From contig JAJCZV010000036.1 of NCBI GenBank assembly GCA_029262175.1, forward strand, positions 1 to 64,000: a stretch of 64,000 nucleotides of DNA. Direction: 5' to 3'. Below the pieces are notes generated by a model, which ran no database searches, had not been told where the DNA came from, and saw only the letters and a program-made list of their open reading frames with translations. Of the stretch, positions 36,091 to 46,192 are shown piece by piece. Made by a program: the position numbers and the translations under genes. Source of the stretch: Gemmatimonadota bacterium. Its GTDB lineage: Bacteria; Gemmatimonadota; Gemmatimonadetes; Palauibacterales; Palauibacteraceae. How positions within the stretch are numbered: the first letter of the stretch is position 1; each line of letters begins with the position of its first letter.

Positions 36091-37245
36091 TCAGACCCTC
36101 CGCCGCGAAGCGATATTGAGAAGAACGCCCGTGATCCCCAGCGCAGTCACGAGCCCCGTTCCACCTGCGCTAATAAAGGGAAGGCTGACTCCGGTCGTCG
36201 GGAGCACGCCCATCGTGATCCCCATATGCCCAAACGCCCCGACAGCCACGATTCCGGTCAAGCCGATCGCAAGCAGCCGCCCGAACGGGTCCGGGGCGGA
36301 CACCGCGACGCGGAATCCCAGGAGCGTCCACAGAAGGAAAAGACCGAGAACCGTTACCGCCCCGATGAAGCCCCACTCCTCGGCAATGATCGGATAGATA
36401 AAGTCGTTCTCCGCCTCGGGCAGGAAGTGCAGCTTTCCGGTGCTCTCGCCAAAGCCGGCACCGAAGATTCCGCCAGCTCCGATCGCGATCTGCGCCTGGC
36501 TGAGTTGATACCCGACCCCGGTCGTGTCCGCGCTCGGATTCAGAAACGCGAGGATGCGCTGGAGCTGGTAATTGTTGGATAAAACGAGCAGAGTGAACAA
36601 CCCCGCCGCAGGGACCAACAGCATGGCGAAGTAGCGCAGGCGAAAGCCGGCCGCGAATAGCACGAGCCCGATCAACGCCGACGCAATGAGCGTCGCCGAC
36701 AAGTGAGGCTCGGCGACGATGAGCAAAAGCACGGGAACAAGAACCAACAGGAAGGGGAGAACCCCCTGACGGAAGTCGTGCAGGTGATCTTGTTTGCGCA
36801 CGGCGAGCGCGGCCGTCCACATGACCACGGCGATCTTAGCGAGCTCGGACGGCTGAAAACTGACGGGTCCGAGTACGAGCCAACGACGAGCTCCGTTGCG
36901 CAGTGGGGCGAGCTCGGTCGTCCACGGCAGGACCAACGGAACCAGTAGGGCCACGACCCCCACCAATATAAACCACGCGAATCTCTCGTAGCGGCGGTAG
37001 TCGATGAACGTAGCCACAAACAGAGCGACGAAGCCGACCGCAGCCCGCGCGACCTGACCCACCAACATATAGCTACCCGGGCGCCCGCTTTGTTGGGCGA
37101 TGAATGAACTCGCCGAGTACACGGATAGAAGCCCGAACACAACGAGCGCGATCGTCACGCCAAGAAGGGTCCGACCCACCCAGGAGGGCGAGCCGGCCGA
37201 GTTCTGCACGCGCGACAGGCCTCGAGCGAGGGACAACTCCGTCAT
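36091..37245 (-). CDS. ftsW: Peptidoglycan glycosyltransferase FtsW (SEDS family)
   Basis: 384 residues from the ATG at 37245 in an ATGA overlap with murD. About ten membrane helices. SEDS signatures are SFQPSELAKIAVVMW and the GFGESTGKLHFLPEAENDFI loop near residue 270, ending with SAGGTGLV. It polymerises septal glycan strands together with FtsI. Confidence 0.96.
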   Translation of the reverse strand: MTELSLARGLSRVQNSAGSPSWVGRTLLGVTIALVVFGLLSVYSASSFIAQQSGRPGSYMLVGQVARAAVGFVALFVATFIDYRRYERFAWFILVGVVALLVPLVLPWTTELAPLRNGARRWLVLGPVSFQPSELAKIAVVMWTAALAVRKQDHLHDFRQGVLPFLLVLVPVLLLIVAEPHLSATLIASALIGLVLFAAGFRLRYFAMLLVPAAGLFTLLVLSNNYQLQRILAFLNPSADTTGVGYQLSQAQIAIGAGGIFGAGFGESTGKLHFLPEAENDFIYPIIAEEWGFIGAVTVLGLFLLWTLLGFRVAVSAPDPFGRLLAIGLTGIVAVGAFGHMGITMGVLPTTGVSLPFISAGGTGLVTALGITGVLLNIASRRRV

Positions 37246-38642
37246 GCGGACCCCTCGACGCCGTGGGCCGACTCCACACAGCGGACAAAAGTATGCCCGC
37301 GCTCTTCGTAGTTCGGAAACATGTCGTAGCTGGAACACGCCGGGGAGAACAGAACGACGTCGCCATGCTCCGCCTTCTCTTTGGCCATGCGGACGAGCTG
37401 CTCCATCCCGCTGGCTACGAACACCGGCACGACATCTCCGATCTCCTGCACGATCTTCGGGGCGGCTTCACCGAAGGCAATGACCGCTCGTGCGTTGGCC
37501 TTGAGCGACGGAATCAACGATGCATACGACTCGCCCTTGTGACGCCCGCCCAGCAGCGCGATGAGCGGTCTACGAAAGGCGCGCACGGCAACCTTAGTGG
37601 CCGAGACGTTGGTCCCTTTCGAATCGTTGATCCACAACACGCCGTCGTACTCGCCAACCCGTTGCAAACGATGGGGGAGCCCGTTGAACGAAGACAGGCC
37701 GCGTCCGATCGAGCCCGAGTCGCAGCCCACCAACGATGCGGCCAGCCCAGCCAACAACGCGTTCATGACGTTGTGTTCCCCGACGAGTTGGAGGTCATCC
37801 ACGCCGGCCCATCGCACCACTTCCGCACCCGCTTCCAGACGCTGTACGAGGCCTTTTGTCTCGTGCAAAAACGCTCCGGGTTCATCATGCGCCTCGATTG
37901 ACGCATAATATTTTTGACCTTCGACCGAGTCCGCCATCTTCATCACGCCCGGGTCGTCGGCATTTAGAACCCAGCGGCTGTCTTTGTCGGCGTTGGTGAA
38001 CAGGCGCGCCTTGTCGTCGTAGTAGCGTTCGAGACTCGGATATCGATCGAGATGGTCGGGCGCGAGGTTCAGCAACACGCCGACGGCTGGCCGGAAACTC
38101 GTGAGGTCGGCGAGCTGAAACGAACTCAACTCGACTACGACCCAATCTGGCGGCTCTGCGAGCATCGCGACTTCGGACAAGGGAAGACCGATGTTCCCCG
38201 CCGTGACGGCGTCGATGCCGGCTTCTTCGAGCAGGTGCCCGCACAGTGCCGTCGTCGTTGTTTTTCCGTTCGTCCCGGTGATTCCGATCACGCGCGAGCG
38301 AAGGTGCTGGAACGCGACTTCGATTTCCGCCACGGTCGGCACGGACGCTTCTGCGATCGCGCGTCGAATCTCTGCGGTCGGCGCGATCCCCGGGCTCGTG
38401 ACGACGATGCGAGACTCGAGAATGCGATCGAGGTCATGGCACCCGGCTTCGGCTTCGATGCCCTCTGCCTTGAGACGCTCGACAGCCTCGCGTTGGATCG
38501 GCCCTTCGAAGGCATCGCTGGCGTATACCCGCGCGCCAAGTGAGTGGGCCAGACGCGCAGCCGCGCTCCCCGATACACCCAACCCCAACACGGCCACCAA
38601 GTCTCCGGCCTCAAATAGCGTCGGGGCGTCGTTGGAAGTCAT
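37242..38642 (-). CDS. murD: UDP-N-acetylmuramoylalanine-D-glutamate ligase MurD
   Basis: 466 residues from the ATG at 38642, overlapping the mraY stop by one base (TGATG). GLGVSGSAAARL opens the Rossmann domain; ITGTNGKTTTTAL is the ATP loop, ELSSFQL and NLAPDHLDRY are central motifs and NDSKGTNVSA precedes the C-terminal domain with GGRHKG. It adds D-Glu. Confidence 0.97.
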   Translation of the reverse strand: MTSNDAPTLFEAGDLVAVLGLGVSGSAAARLAHSLGARVYASDAFEGPIQREAVERLKAEGIEAEAGCHDLDRILESRIVVTSPGIAPTAEIRRAIAEASVPTVAEIEVAFQHLRSRVIGITGTNGKTTTTALCGHLLEEAGIDAVTAGNIGLPLSEVAMLAEPPDWVVVELSSFQLADLTSFRPAVGVLLNLAPDHLDRYPSLERYYDDKARLFTNADKDSRWVLNADDPGVMKMADSVEGQKYYASIEAHDEPGAFLHETKGLVQRLEAGAEVVRWAGVDDLQLVGEHNVMNALLAGLAASLVGCDSGSIGRGLSSFNGLPHRLQRVGEYDGVLWINDSKGTNVSATKVAVRAFRRPLIALLGGRHKGESYASLIPSLKANARAVIAFGEAAPKIVQEIGDVVPVFVASGMEQLVRMAKEKAEHGDVVLFSPACSSYDMFPNYEERGHTFVRCVESAHGVEGSA

Positions 38643-39754
38643 CAGCGCACCTTGAGTGTGGCCAAACCGATGAGCGCGAAGATGATGCCCAAGATGTAGA
38701 AACGCATCACGACTCGAGTCTCCGGCCAACCGAGTTTTTCGAAGTGGTGGTGAAGCGGCGCCATTCGAAACACCCGCCGTCCTTCCCCGGTTCGCCACCG
38801 TGTAAACTTGAACCAGCTCAGTTGGATCATGACGGACAGCCCCTCGAGCACGAACACACCTCCAACGATGAGCAGCAAAAACTCGGACTTGAGCAACACC
38901 GCAACGGCGCCAATGGCCCCACCCAGAGCCAGGGAACCGGTGTCTCCCATGAAGACCTGGGCGGGCGGTGCGTTGAACCAGAGAAAACCGATGGCCGCGC
39001 CCGAGAGCGCGGCGCAAAAGACGGCTAGTTCGCCCGCGCCATTCAGATAGAAGAGACCCAAGTACGTGGAGGTATCTACACGACCGATCGCGTAAGCAAA
39101 GATCCCGAAGGTCAGCGCCGCGATGGCGGCCAGGCCCGTCGCGAGCCCGTCCAGACCGTCAGCCAGGTTCACCGTGTTTGCGCTCCCTGCGACGACAACG
39201 GCTACGAACAACGGAAAAATCGCGGGCAAGAAGACGATGCTGAGATCCTTGAAGAACGGCAGCATGGTCTCAGTGGCTTGGTACTGCGACAGCGGTTGCC
39301 AGATCAAGAACACGCCGAGCGCCAGACCCAACAGAAACTGAAAGATGAGCTTGTAGCGGGCGATAAGACCGCGCGTTTGCTTGCGCACGATCTTGAGGTA
39401 GTCGTCCATGAACCCGATCGCGCCCATCCAAGCAGTGACGCCAAACGCGATCCACACATACGGGGCATCTGTATCGAACCGTGCCCACAGAAGGGTGGGG
39501 ATCAAGCACGCCGTAAGGATGATCAGGCCCCCCATCGTAGGGGTCCCAGCCTTACGAAGGTGGGTGGCCGGACCTTCGGCGCGAACCACCTGACCCCAAC
39601 CTCGATCGCGGAGCCAACCAATCAGGATCGGGCCGCTGAGAAAAGCCGTGAGAAGCGCCGTGACCATTGCGCCCGCCGCACGAAACGAAATGTACTGGAA
39701 TACGTTGAAGATCGTGTTTTGATCGGCGAGCGGAAACAGGAAATGATACAGCAT
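38642..39754 (-). CDS. mraY: Phospho-N-acetylmuramoyl-pentapeptide transferase MraY
   Basis: 370 residues with about ten helices. Signatures are KAGTPTMGGL, the catalytic Asp pair in GFMDDYLK, NTVNLADGLDGLA, the metal-binding FMGDTGSLALGG, and MAPLHHHFEKLGWPE. It makes lipid I. The start overlaps the murF stop as TAATG. Confidence 0.97.
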   Translation of the reverse strand: MLYHFLFPLADQNTIFNVFQYISFRAAGAMVTALLTAFLSGPILIGWLRDRGWGQVVRAEGPATHLRKAGTPTMGGLIILTACLIPTLLWARFDTDAPYVWIAFGVTAWMGAIGFMDDYLKIVRKQTRGLIARYKLIFQFLLGLALGVFLIWQPLSQYQATETMLPFFKDLSIVFLPAIFPLFVAVVVAGSANTVNLADGLDGLATGLAAIAALTFGIFAYAIGRVDTSTYLGLFYLNGAGELAVFCAALSGAAIGFLWFNAPPAQVFMGDTGSLALGGAIGAVAVLLKSEFLLLIVGGVFVLEGLSVMIQLSWFKFTRWRTGEGRRVFRMAPLHHHFEKLGWPETRVVMRFYILGIIFALIGLATLKVR

Positions 39755-41127
39755 TAGGCTTGGTCTCCGAACCGCGATTCAAGCCGCTCGAGCACACGCT
39801 CTAGTCGAGCTCCGCGCGACGCCTTCACCAGGATCAGCTCGTTGCCCTCGAGGTTGTCGGCAAACCGCTCCCACGCGTCCGCAGGCTCGAGTTCCGAGAT
39901 CACGGTGCACCGCCCGTCAAAGATCACCTCCGAGAACGCCCCGGTGGCCGCGATCAGTTCGAAGCCGCCGTCCACCAACTCGGCGGCGATCTCCCGGTGA
40001 GCGGAACCCTCGTGATCGCCGAGCTCCAGCATGGAGCCCACGTACGCTACCCGTCGAAATCCCGGAAACAGGTCGCGACACTGTGCGATCGCGGCGCGGA
40101 ATGAATCGGGGTTGGCGTTGTAGCAGTCGGCCAGAACGGTCAGTCCCCCGATCCGCCGAATCGCGCCGCGCAAACCGAGCGGCTGGTAGCGCGAGAGCCC
40201 GCGAGCCGCCCGCTCGAGCGGAGTACCTAGCGCTTCTGCAACCGCCGTGGCGATCAGCGCGTCTCGAAGGTGGTGTTCGCCCCCGACGGACAGCGTCACT
40301 TGCGTGCCGTCGCGAGAGAAGGCGACGCGGTCGGCAGCGACCTCGTACTCGTCGGGCGCATAGTTCGCGTCGGAACCGATGCCGGCGACGATCGCGTCTT
40401 CTCGCAGTGCCCTCGCCGCCACGGCCAGCTCGGCCGGCTCCTCTCCGACGACCAAGACGCCATCCTGCGCGCTCCCCCGGGCCAACTCGAGCTTCTCTCG
40501 CAGTACTCCGGCCAGATCCCCGAAACGTTCCAAATGGGCCGCGCCGATCGTCGTGATGATCGCATGGTCGGGCGCGGCGATCTCCGTGAGGACGCCCATC
40601 TCGCCCGGCTCGCTCGCGCCAAGCTCGAGTACCCACGTGTCGGCGTCAGCCGGCGCGCGAAGAATGGTGAGCGGCAACCCGATCTGGCTGTTGAGATTCC
40701 CTTCGGTACGATAGACCGTGCGCGTCTCTTCGAGCGCGCACGCCACCATCTCCTTTACGGTCGTCTTGCCCGAGCTTCCGGTGACGGCGATCACGTCGAC
40801 GGGAGCCGTGCGGCGGGCATCGGCGGCCAGGGCTCGCAGCGCATCCAACGGATCCGGAACGCTGAAGTACTCGAGCGGAAGCGATGGATCCTCGCGACCT
40901 CGCTCCACGATCGCCCCGCGCGCGCCCCGCGCCGCGACATCGGCGAGGAAGTCCGCAGCATCAAAGTTGTCCCCTTTGAGGGCGACAAAAAGTTGATCGG
41001 GATCAATCGTCCTGGAATCCGATGACACCCCGATGTACTCGTGGTCCGCGTCGCCGGAAGCCAAGAGGTCCAAAGCCGAGCGAATCGCTCGCGAGGAAAC
41101 GGGTCGAGGCGCCGCGTGCGTCTTCAC
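39754..41127 (-). CDS. murF: UDP-MurNAc-tripeptide-D-alanyl-D-alanine ligase MurF
   Basis: 457 residues from a GTG in a GTGA overlap with murE. VTGSSGKTTVKEMVA is the ATP loop, LELGASEPGEM and DCYNANPDSF are MurF-specific. It adds D-Ala-D-Ala, completing the stem pentapeptide. No ddl gene is present in the window. Confidence 0.96.
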   Translation of the reverse strand: MKTHAAPRPVSSRAIRSALDLLASGDADHEYIGVSSDSRTIDPDQLFVALKGDNFDAADFLADVAARGARGAIVERGREDPSLPLEYFSVPDPLDALRALAADARRTAPVDVIAVTGSSGKTTVKEMVACALEETRTVYRTEGNLNSQIGLPLTILRAPADADTWVLELGASEPGEMGVLTEIAAPDHAIITTIGAAHLERFGDLAGVLREKLELARGSAQDGVLVVGEEPAELAVAARALREDAIVAGIGSDANYAPDEYEVAADRVAFSRDGTQVTLSVGGEHHLRDALIATAVAEALGTPLERAARGLSRYQPLGLRGAIRRIGGLTVLADCYNANPDSFRAAIAQCRDLFPGFRRVAYVGSMLELGDHEGSAHREIAAELVDGGFELIAATGAFSEVIFDGRCTVISELEPADAWERFADNLEGNELILVKASRGARLERVLERLESRFGDQA

Positions 41128-42590
41128 GAGCCCTTTTCACGGCCGGCGTTCAAGATCTCCGCGACGATGATCGACTCGTCGAACGGAAGGCGTTGCTCGC
41201 CGATGATCTGCGTCGTCTCGTGTCCCTTTCCCAGCAGCACGACTGCATCGTCCTTGCCGGCCAATGCGATGGCCTGCTCGATCGCCTCGCGCCGATCCAC
41301 GACCACCTTGTAGGTCTGGGGATCCAAGCCGACGACCATCTGACGACAGATTTCGGCGGGATCCTCCGAGCGGGGATTGTCGCTGGTCACGATCGCCACG
41401 TCGGACAACCGTGTAAGGATCTCTCCCATCACGGGGCGTTTTCCAGGGTCGCGATCACCCCCGCACCCGAGTAGCGCGATGACTCTGCCGGGTACGATGT
41501 CGCGCAGCGTGGACAAGGCGTGCTCACAAGAGTCGGGGTTGTGAGCAAAATCTCGGATGACGACTACGGGCGTTCGGCTCAGAATCTCCATGCGCCCGGG
41601 AACCGGCGGCGCGCTCGAGAGACGTTCCGCGATGGTCTCTACCGACAATCCGAGGCCGAACGCGACCGACGCGGCCGCGAGCGCGTTGAGCACGTTGAAC
41701 TCGGCTGGGAGCGGGAGATCAACGGCGGCGGTCCGCCCTGAAATCGACAGGCCAAACGAGGAGCCAGAGGCGGACAATCGCAGATCCACGGGGTGGACAT
41801 CGGCGGATGGCTGGAGGCCGTACCGGAGCGTGATCCCATCGTCGGCGGTGACGCCGTTCCATGCGGGCTCATCGGCGTTGACCGCGCACGTGCCGCCCGA
41901 AGCGAGCCGTTCGAGGATTCGCAGCTTCGCTGTGCGATACGACTCGAGATCTGGGTGGTATTCCAAATGTTCGCGGCTGAAACTCGTGAAAGCGACGGCC
42001 TCGAAGGTGAGCCCATCCACTCGTCGTTGGTCAAGCGCGTGAGACGAGACTTCCATCGCCACCGCGGCCACTCCGGAATCCCGCAGGTCCGCAAGCGTCT
42101 CAGCCAGTTCAATAGGACCCGGGGTCGTGAGCGTGGGGCTCCCGACGCTTCCGTCTTGCGAGATCGTCCCCAGAGTGCCGAGCGCTGCAGTCGGGTGCTC
42201 GGCCGCGAGGATCCAGCGCGTCAGCCAAGCCGTGGTCGACTTTCCGTTGGTGCCGGTTATCCCGACCAGTCGAAGACCGCTTCCAGGGTCACCTTCAAAG
42301 AGCGCCGCCAAATGTGCGACGCCCGCATGCGCATCCGAGACGACGATCTGAGGGATGGGGACATCCGCTACTCGTTCAACGAGCGCTGCGGACGCGCCGG
42401 CCCTCGCTGCAGCATCGATAAACGTGTGCCCGTCGACTTGGGTGCCAGGCACGGCACAGAACAGATCGCCTGCAGCAACGGCTCTAGAGTCGGCCCGAAG
42501 CGCTGAGAAGAAATCTGGGGGATCGCCACGCCAACGTGGCCGAAGACCCGCTCGGGCCAGCCGTCGCTCGACTTGTTCGCTTCGAATCAT
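41124..42590 (-). CDS. murE: UDP-MurNAc-tripeptide synthetase MurE, meso-diaminopimelate type
   Basis: 488 residues from the ATG at 42590, the usual length. The same frame is open for another 92 codons up to 42866, giving an Arg/Glu-rich extension unlike any MurE. GITGTNGKSTTAW near residue 110 is the ATP loop; EVSSHALDQRRV and the DNPRSEDP motif (meso-DAP selection) follow, with GKGHE near the C-terminus. It is separated from ftsI by 250 bp, the largest gap in the cluster. Confidence 0.95.
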   Translation of the reverse strand: MIRSEQVERRLARAGLRPRWRGDPPDFFSALRADSRAVAAGDLFCAVPGTQVDGHTFIDAAARAGASAALVERVADVPIPQIVVSDAHAGVAHLAALFEGDPGSGLRLVGITGTNGKSTTAWLTRWILAAEHPTAALGTLGTISQDGSVGSPTLTTPGPIELAETLADLRDSGVAAVAMEVSSHALDQRRVDGLTFEAVAFTSFSREHLEYHPDLESYRTAKLRILERLASGGTCAVNADEPAWNGVTADDGITLRYGLQPSADVHPVDLRLSASGSSFGLSISGRTAAVDLPLPAEFNVLNALAAASVAFGLGLSVETIAERLSSAPPVPGRMEILSRTPVVVIRDFAHNPDSCEHALSTLRDIVPGRVIALLGCGGDRDPGKRPVMGEILTRLSDVAIVTSDNPRSEDPAEICRQMVVGLDPQTYKVVVDRREAIEQAIALAGKDDAVVLLGKGHETTQIIGEQRLPFDESIIVAEILNAGREKGS

Positions 42591-42840
42591 GTGCTGCGGC
42601 AAGGGCCGCCCTGTCCGGGCAGACTCCAGGATCGATTGGTCGCGGTCGTTTGACCGGCTACGTCTGAGCGATAGGCGCGGCCGTGCCCTGGCTGGAACCA
42701 GGCCCTCACCACCACCACCCCGCGACCGAACGGCCGCACCTACCGAGTTCGCCTTTTCGATCTCTTGTTCGGAGTCTCGCCTCCGTTCGAGTTCGTTGTC
42801 GCGTCGACCGGTACCGTCCGTCACCGGTCGAGTCCATTCA

Positions 42841-44856
42841 CTATCTAAGCACGACGGTCTCACCACGTCGCAGACTGCTGCCGGCGGCGGGGCTTTGTTC
42901 GTGCACGGTTTCTTGTCCCTCCCAAGAGACGTCGAAGCCCAACTCGTACAGACGCGCAGCCGCCGAGCGCGGGGATAGGCCGAAGAGATTTGGCAGCATC
43001 ACCATCTCGTCTTCTTCGACTCGCTGAGGCGATGAGCCGCCCGCTCCATCAACCGCGAAAATGAATGGACCCGAACGTCCCGATTCCGAGGGACGACCGT
43101 GCCAAGGTCGCGGCGTCGCATCCTGTACCACGAGACGCGGATCGATCCGTCCACCATCGGTCGCCAGTGCCGCCTGCAACGTCGCTTGACTGGTTGGTGC
43201 CGCGATCGCGCCTCCGTAGTAAGACCCCACAGTGGGATCTTCGAGCCGAGTCAGGATCACCACTCTCGGATCATCGGCGGGGGCAAACCCGACAAACGAC
43301 GCGCGGTATCGCCCCGGCGCGTACCCACCATTCAACGCCAGCTTTGCGGTACCCGTCTTACCCGCGACCGCGATCGTGCCCATTTGCGCGCGAGATCCGG
43401 TTCCATCTCGAACCACGTCTTCGAGAATGCGCGCGACCTCGCTGGCCACCTCCGGGCGGATCACCTGACGCACCGTTCGAGGCTCGAAGCCCTGGACCGT
43501 ACGACCTTCAGCGTCGCGAATCTCTCGGACGAGGATGGGCTGCATCAGGACGCCGCCATTGGCGATCGCACCATAGGCAGCCGCGAGCTGGAGCGAGGTC
43601 GTCGAGATCTCGTAGCCCAGGGCATGCGACGCCGGGCTGAGAGCGGTCCATTGCTCGGGCCGCTCGAGTCGACCCGGCGACTCCGTGAGGTACCCGAGCT
43701 GAGTCCGCATTCCGAAGCCGAAGTCGCGGAGATACTTGTGCTGTACCGATGCCTCTAACCGCTCGGCCAGTTTTGCCGCGCCAACGTTGCTCGAATTTGC
43801 GATGACGTCTCGGACAGACAACCGATCGTATCCATGCACATCGGTGATCGTTCGGTGACCCGTGCGCAGGACGCCGCCCTCGACGTCGATCATCTCGTCG
43901 ACGGAAACGAGCCCCTCGTTGAGAAGCGACGCGAGCAGGAACGTCTTGAGCGTCGAACCCGGCTCGTAGGGATCGGCGAACGCCGGCACTTGGTCGGGCG
44001 GGCCGTCGTTTCGTTCCGTTGCTACCGCTAGCAGCTCTCCCGTGCGCGGGTCGAGCAGGACGATGTCGCCGGCTTGGGCACCCGTCTCGGTGAGCGCCGA
44101 CGCGAGCGCGTTTTCGGCGATACGCTGGAGCTTTGCATCGATGGTGAGAACCACCTGGTGACCCGAGAGCGGCTCGACGATCTCGGCGCCTGGCGGACGA
44201 TATGTGTTGTTGAGCCCGTCAGCTCGAACCTCGACACGACCCGCGACACCACGTAGCAACTCATCGAGGTGGAACTCGAGTCCCGTGCGACCGTTGCCTT
44301 CGACTCCGACGGTTCCGATCAGCCGGCGACCCACACTACCTGCTGGGTAGGCTCTCGCGGAGTGATCTTCAAAACGCACGTTGCGACCGAGAACAGCTTC
44401 CAAACGCAAGCGTTCTTCGTCGGTGATGTCGTTGGCGATCAGCGGCCAGCCTCTCGTCGCCGCTTCAACTGCGCGCCTTCGCTCGGGCAATACCTCTACG
44501 ACGTTCGCGACCGCTTCGATCGCATCTTCCTTCGAAACGGAAAGATCTCCGACGGGGACGTAGACCTTGTGTCGGGTGTCAGCGGTGGCAAGCAGTTCTC
44601 CGTTGCGGTCGAGGATCGATCCGCGGGCCGCGGGCAGGGAGTCCCACATCGCACTCTGGGCAAGCTGGGTCTCTCGGTGCGCTTCGCCGCGAACGATTTG
44701 AAGCTGACCGAGTCGCGCCGCGTAGAACGTCGCGAGCGCAGTAAACGCGAGCATGAGAAATCGGTGCCGACGCCGATGGGTGCGCGTCGAGGAACTCGTG
44801 GCCTCCGCCTCGCGCTTGAGCCCAGCCGTCGCTTTGTGGATACCGAACCGCGTCAC
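42841..44856 (-). CDS. ftsI: Peptidoglycan D,D-transpeptidase FtsI (PBP3) with C-terminal PASTA domain
   Basis: 671 residues: a cytoplasmic basic segment, one helix (about 32-50), the PBP dimerisation domain, then the transpeptidase. Active-site motifs are STLK (301-304), SSN (355-357) and KTGT (500-503). From about residue 620 a single PASTA domain closes the protein (LPNLFGLSPRSAAARLYELG). That architecture resembles SpoVD-type enzymes rather than enterobacterial FtsI. Starts with GTG in a GTGA overlap with ftsL. Confidence 0.96.
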   Translation of the reverse strand: MTRFGIHKATAGLKREAEATSSSTRTHRRRHRFLMLAFTALATFYAARLGQLQIVRGEAHRETQLAQSAMWDSLPAARGSILDRNGELLATADTRHKVYVPVGDLSVSKEDAIEAVANVVEVLPERRRAVEAATRGWPLIANDITDEERLRLEAVLGRNVRFEDHSARAYPAGSVGRRLIGTVGVEGNGRTGLEFHLDELLRGVAGRVEVRADGLNNTYRPPGAEIVEPLSGHQVVLTIDAKLQRIAENALASALTETGAQAGDIVLLDPRTGELLAVATERNDGPPDQVPAFADPYEPGSTLKTFLLASLLNEGLVSVDEMIDVEGGVLRTGHRTITDVHGYDRLSVRDVIANSSNVGAAKLAERLEASVQHKYLRDFGFGMRTQLGYLTESPGRLERPEQWTALSPASHALGYEISTTSLQLAAAYGAIANGGVLMQPILVREIRDAEGRTVQGFEPRTVRQVIRPEVASEVARILEDVVRDGTGSRAQMGTIAVAGKTGTAKLALNGGYAPGRYRASFVGFAPADDPRVVILTRLEDPTVGSYYGGAIAAPTSQATLQAALATDGGRIDPRLVVQDATPRPWHGRPSESGRSGPFIFAVDGAGGSSPQRVEEDEMVMLPNLFGLSPRSAAARLYELGFDVSWEGQETVHEQSPAAGSSLRRGETVVLR

Positions 44857-45212
44857 CTATTCACCCCCACCCCCGCGTTCGCGTCCCCCGCGCCTACCTG
44901 CACGAGCTCCCCGTCAACGGCCTGCCGAAGCCCCAATGGACCCGCCACCTCTTGAATCCGCGCAAACGTCGTGAGCGACTCCACCCGAGCCTGCTCGGTG
45001 ACGATCCGATCCGACACGATCTCCGCCTCGGCCTCGAGCGTTTCGAGCTCGCTCGATAACCGACGTCCGTCCTCGCCTCGGCGGACTACCCAGCCGAGCG
45101 AGGCCGCTAACACGACAAGGGACAGGCCCGGCGCCACCCACCGGAGAAGCGTCCGTTTACGGACCCTTCGGGCCGATCCTTTGTCTCCACCTATTTGCCA
45201 GAGTTCTCCCAC
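44853..45212 (-). CDS. ftsL: Cell division protein FtsL
   Basis: 119 residues: basic N-terminus, one helix (about 26-43), then a coiled-coil-like segment (LSSELETLEAEAEIVSDRIV) and a short tail. Identification rests on topology, size and its place between rsmH and ftsI, since FtsL sequence is poorly conserved. It overlaps rsmH by 22 bases and starts with GTG. Confidence 0.85.
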   Translation of the reverse strand: MGELWQIGGDKGSARRVRKRTLLRWVAPGLSLVVLAASLGWVVRRGEDGRRLSSELETLEAEAEIVSDRIVTEQARVESLTTFARIQEVAGPLGLRQAVDGELVQVGAGDANAGVGVNR

Positions 45213-46192
45213 ACTCGGAGCCGTGCGCTACGCGCCCGTGGATTCCGAGCGACTTCCTCGTCTGTCGGCCGCAGCGGCTTTCGGGTCACGACCCGGCCGA
45301 GCGACTCGCCCCGACACCGACACTCGGGAAACCCGGGCGGGCATATGCAATCAGCCCCCCACTCCCGAAATGCTCGCTTCACGATTCGATCTTCGAGTGA
45401 GTGATAGCTCAAGACGGCCAAACGTCCTTCGGGCGCCAAACGACTCTGAATTTCGGTGAGCCCTTCGCTCAACGCCCCGAGTTCGTCGTTCACCGCAATT
45501 CTCACGGCTTGGAAGAGCCTGGCCTTCTCTTGTTCCGATGCTCGTCGACCGAGCACCCCCGCCAAAGCGCCGACGAGATCGTCGCTCGTAGAAAAGGGCC
45601 GAGTCCTCCTCCGCCACACCACCTCACGTGCGAGCGCCCGCCATCTACGCTCATCCCCTTCACGGAAGACCCGGCCCAACTCGTGTTCATCACTACGATT
45701 CAAAAACTCGGCCGCAGGTGCTCCTTCGCCGGTTGTCCCGCCCATCCGCATCCGCAACGATGTGCCCGGACGGAAGGAGAACCCGCGAGCCGATGTATCG
45801 ATCTGGTGGGAAGAGACACCCAGGTCCAACAACGCCCCCGCCAGATTTCCAATTCCTTCGGTGTCTTCCGTACGACCGATGTCCCGGAAGTTCACCTCAT
45901 AAACTCTTGCCCGTTCCCCGAATTGTTCCAGTCGTCGCCTCGCGGCTTCGACCGCCTCCGGGTCCTGATCAAACCCAATCACCTGCACGGCCGACTCAGC
46001 TTCAAGAAATAGAGCCGCATGCCCCGCACCCCCGATCGTGGCATCGAGGAAGACGCCTCCACGCTCAGGGCGCAGAGCTTTCAACACTTCATCCGGCATG
46101 ACCGGCGTGTGCTGAAACGTCTCCTCCGTCACCTCGTCGGCTGCCTCACATCCCCACCGTGCGGTGATCGAGATTCTATCATGCGAAAACAC
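45191..46192 (-). CDS. rsmH: 16S rRNA (cytosine1402-N4)-methyltransferase RsmH
   Basis: 333 residues from the ATG at 46192, overlapping mraZ by 14 bases. A GTG at 46132 would give a 313-residue protein beginning VTEETFQHTPVMPDEVL, closer to the usual N-terminus and preceded by GAGG, so that start is a real alternative. Signatures are DATIGGAGHA (SAM loop), LLDLGVSSHQID and LAVLSYHSLEDRIVK. Confidence 0.95.
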   Translation of the reverse strand: MFSHDRISITARWGCEAADEVTEETFQHTPVMPDEVLKALRPERGGVFLDATIGGAGHAALFLEAESAVQVIGFDQDPEAVEAARRRLEQFGERARVYEVNFRDIGRTEDTEGIGNLAGALLDLGVSSHQIDTSARGFSFRPGTSLRMRMGGTTGEGAPAAEFLNRSDEHELGRVFREGDERRWRALAREVVWRRRTRPFSTSDDLVGALAGVLGRRASEQEKARLFQAVRIAVNDELGALSEGLTEIQSRLAPEGRLAVLSYHSLEDRIVKRAFREWGADCICPPGFPECRCRGESLGRVVTRKPLRPTDEEVARNPRARSARLRVWENSGK

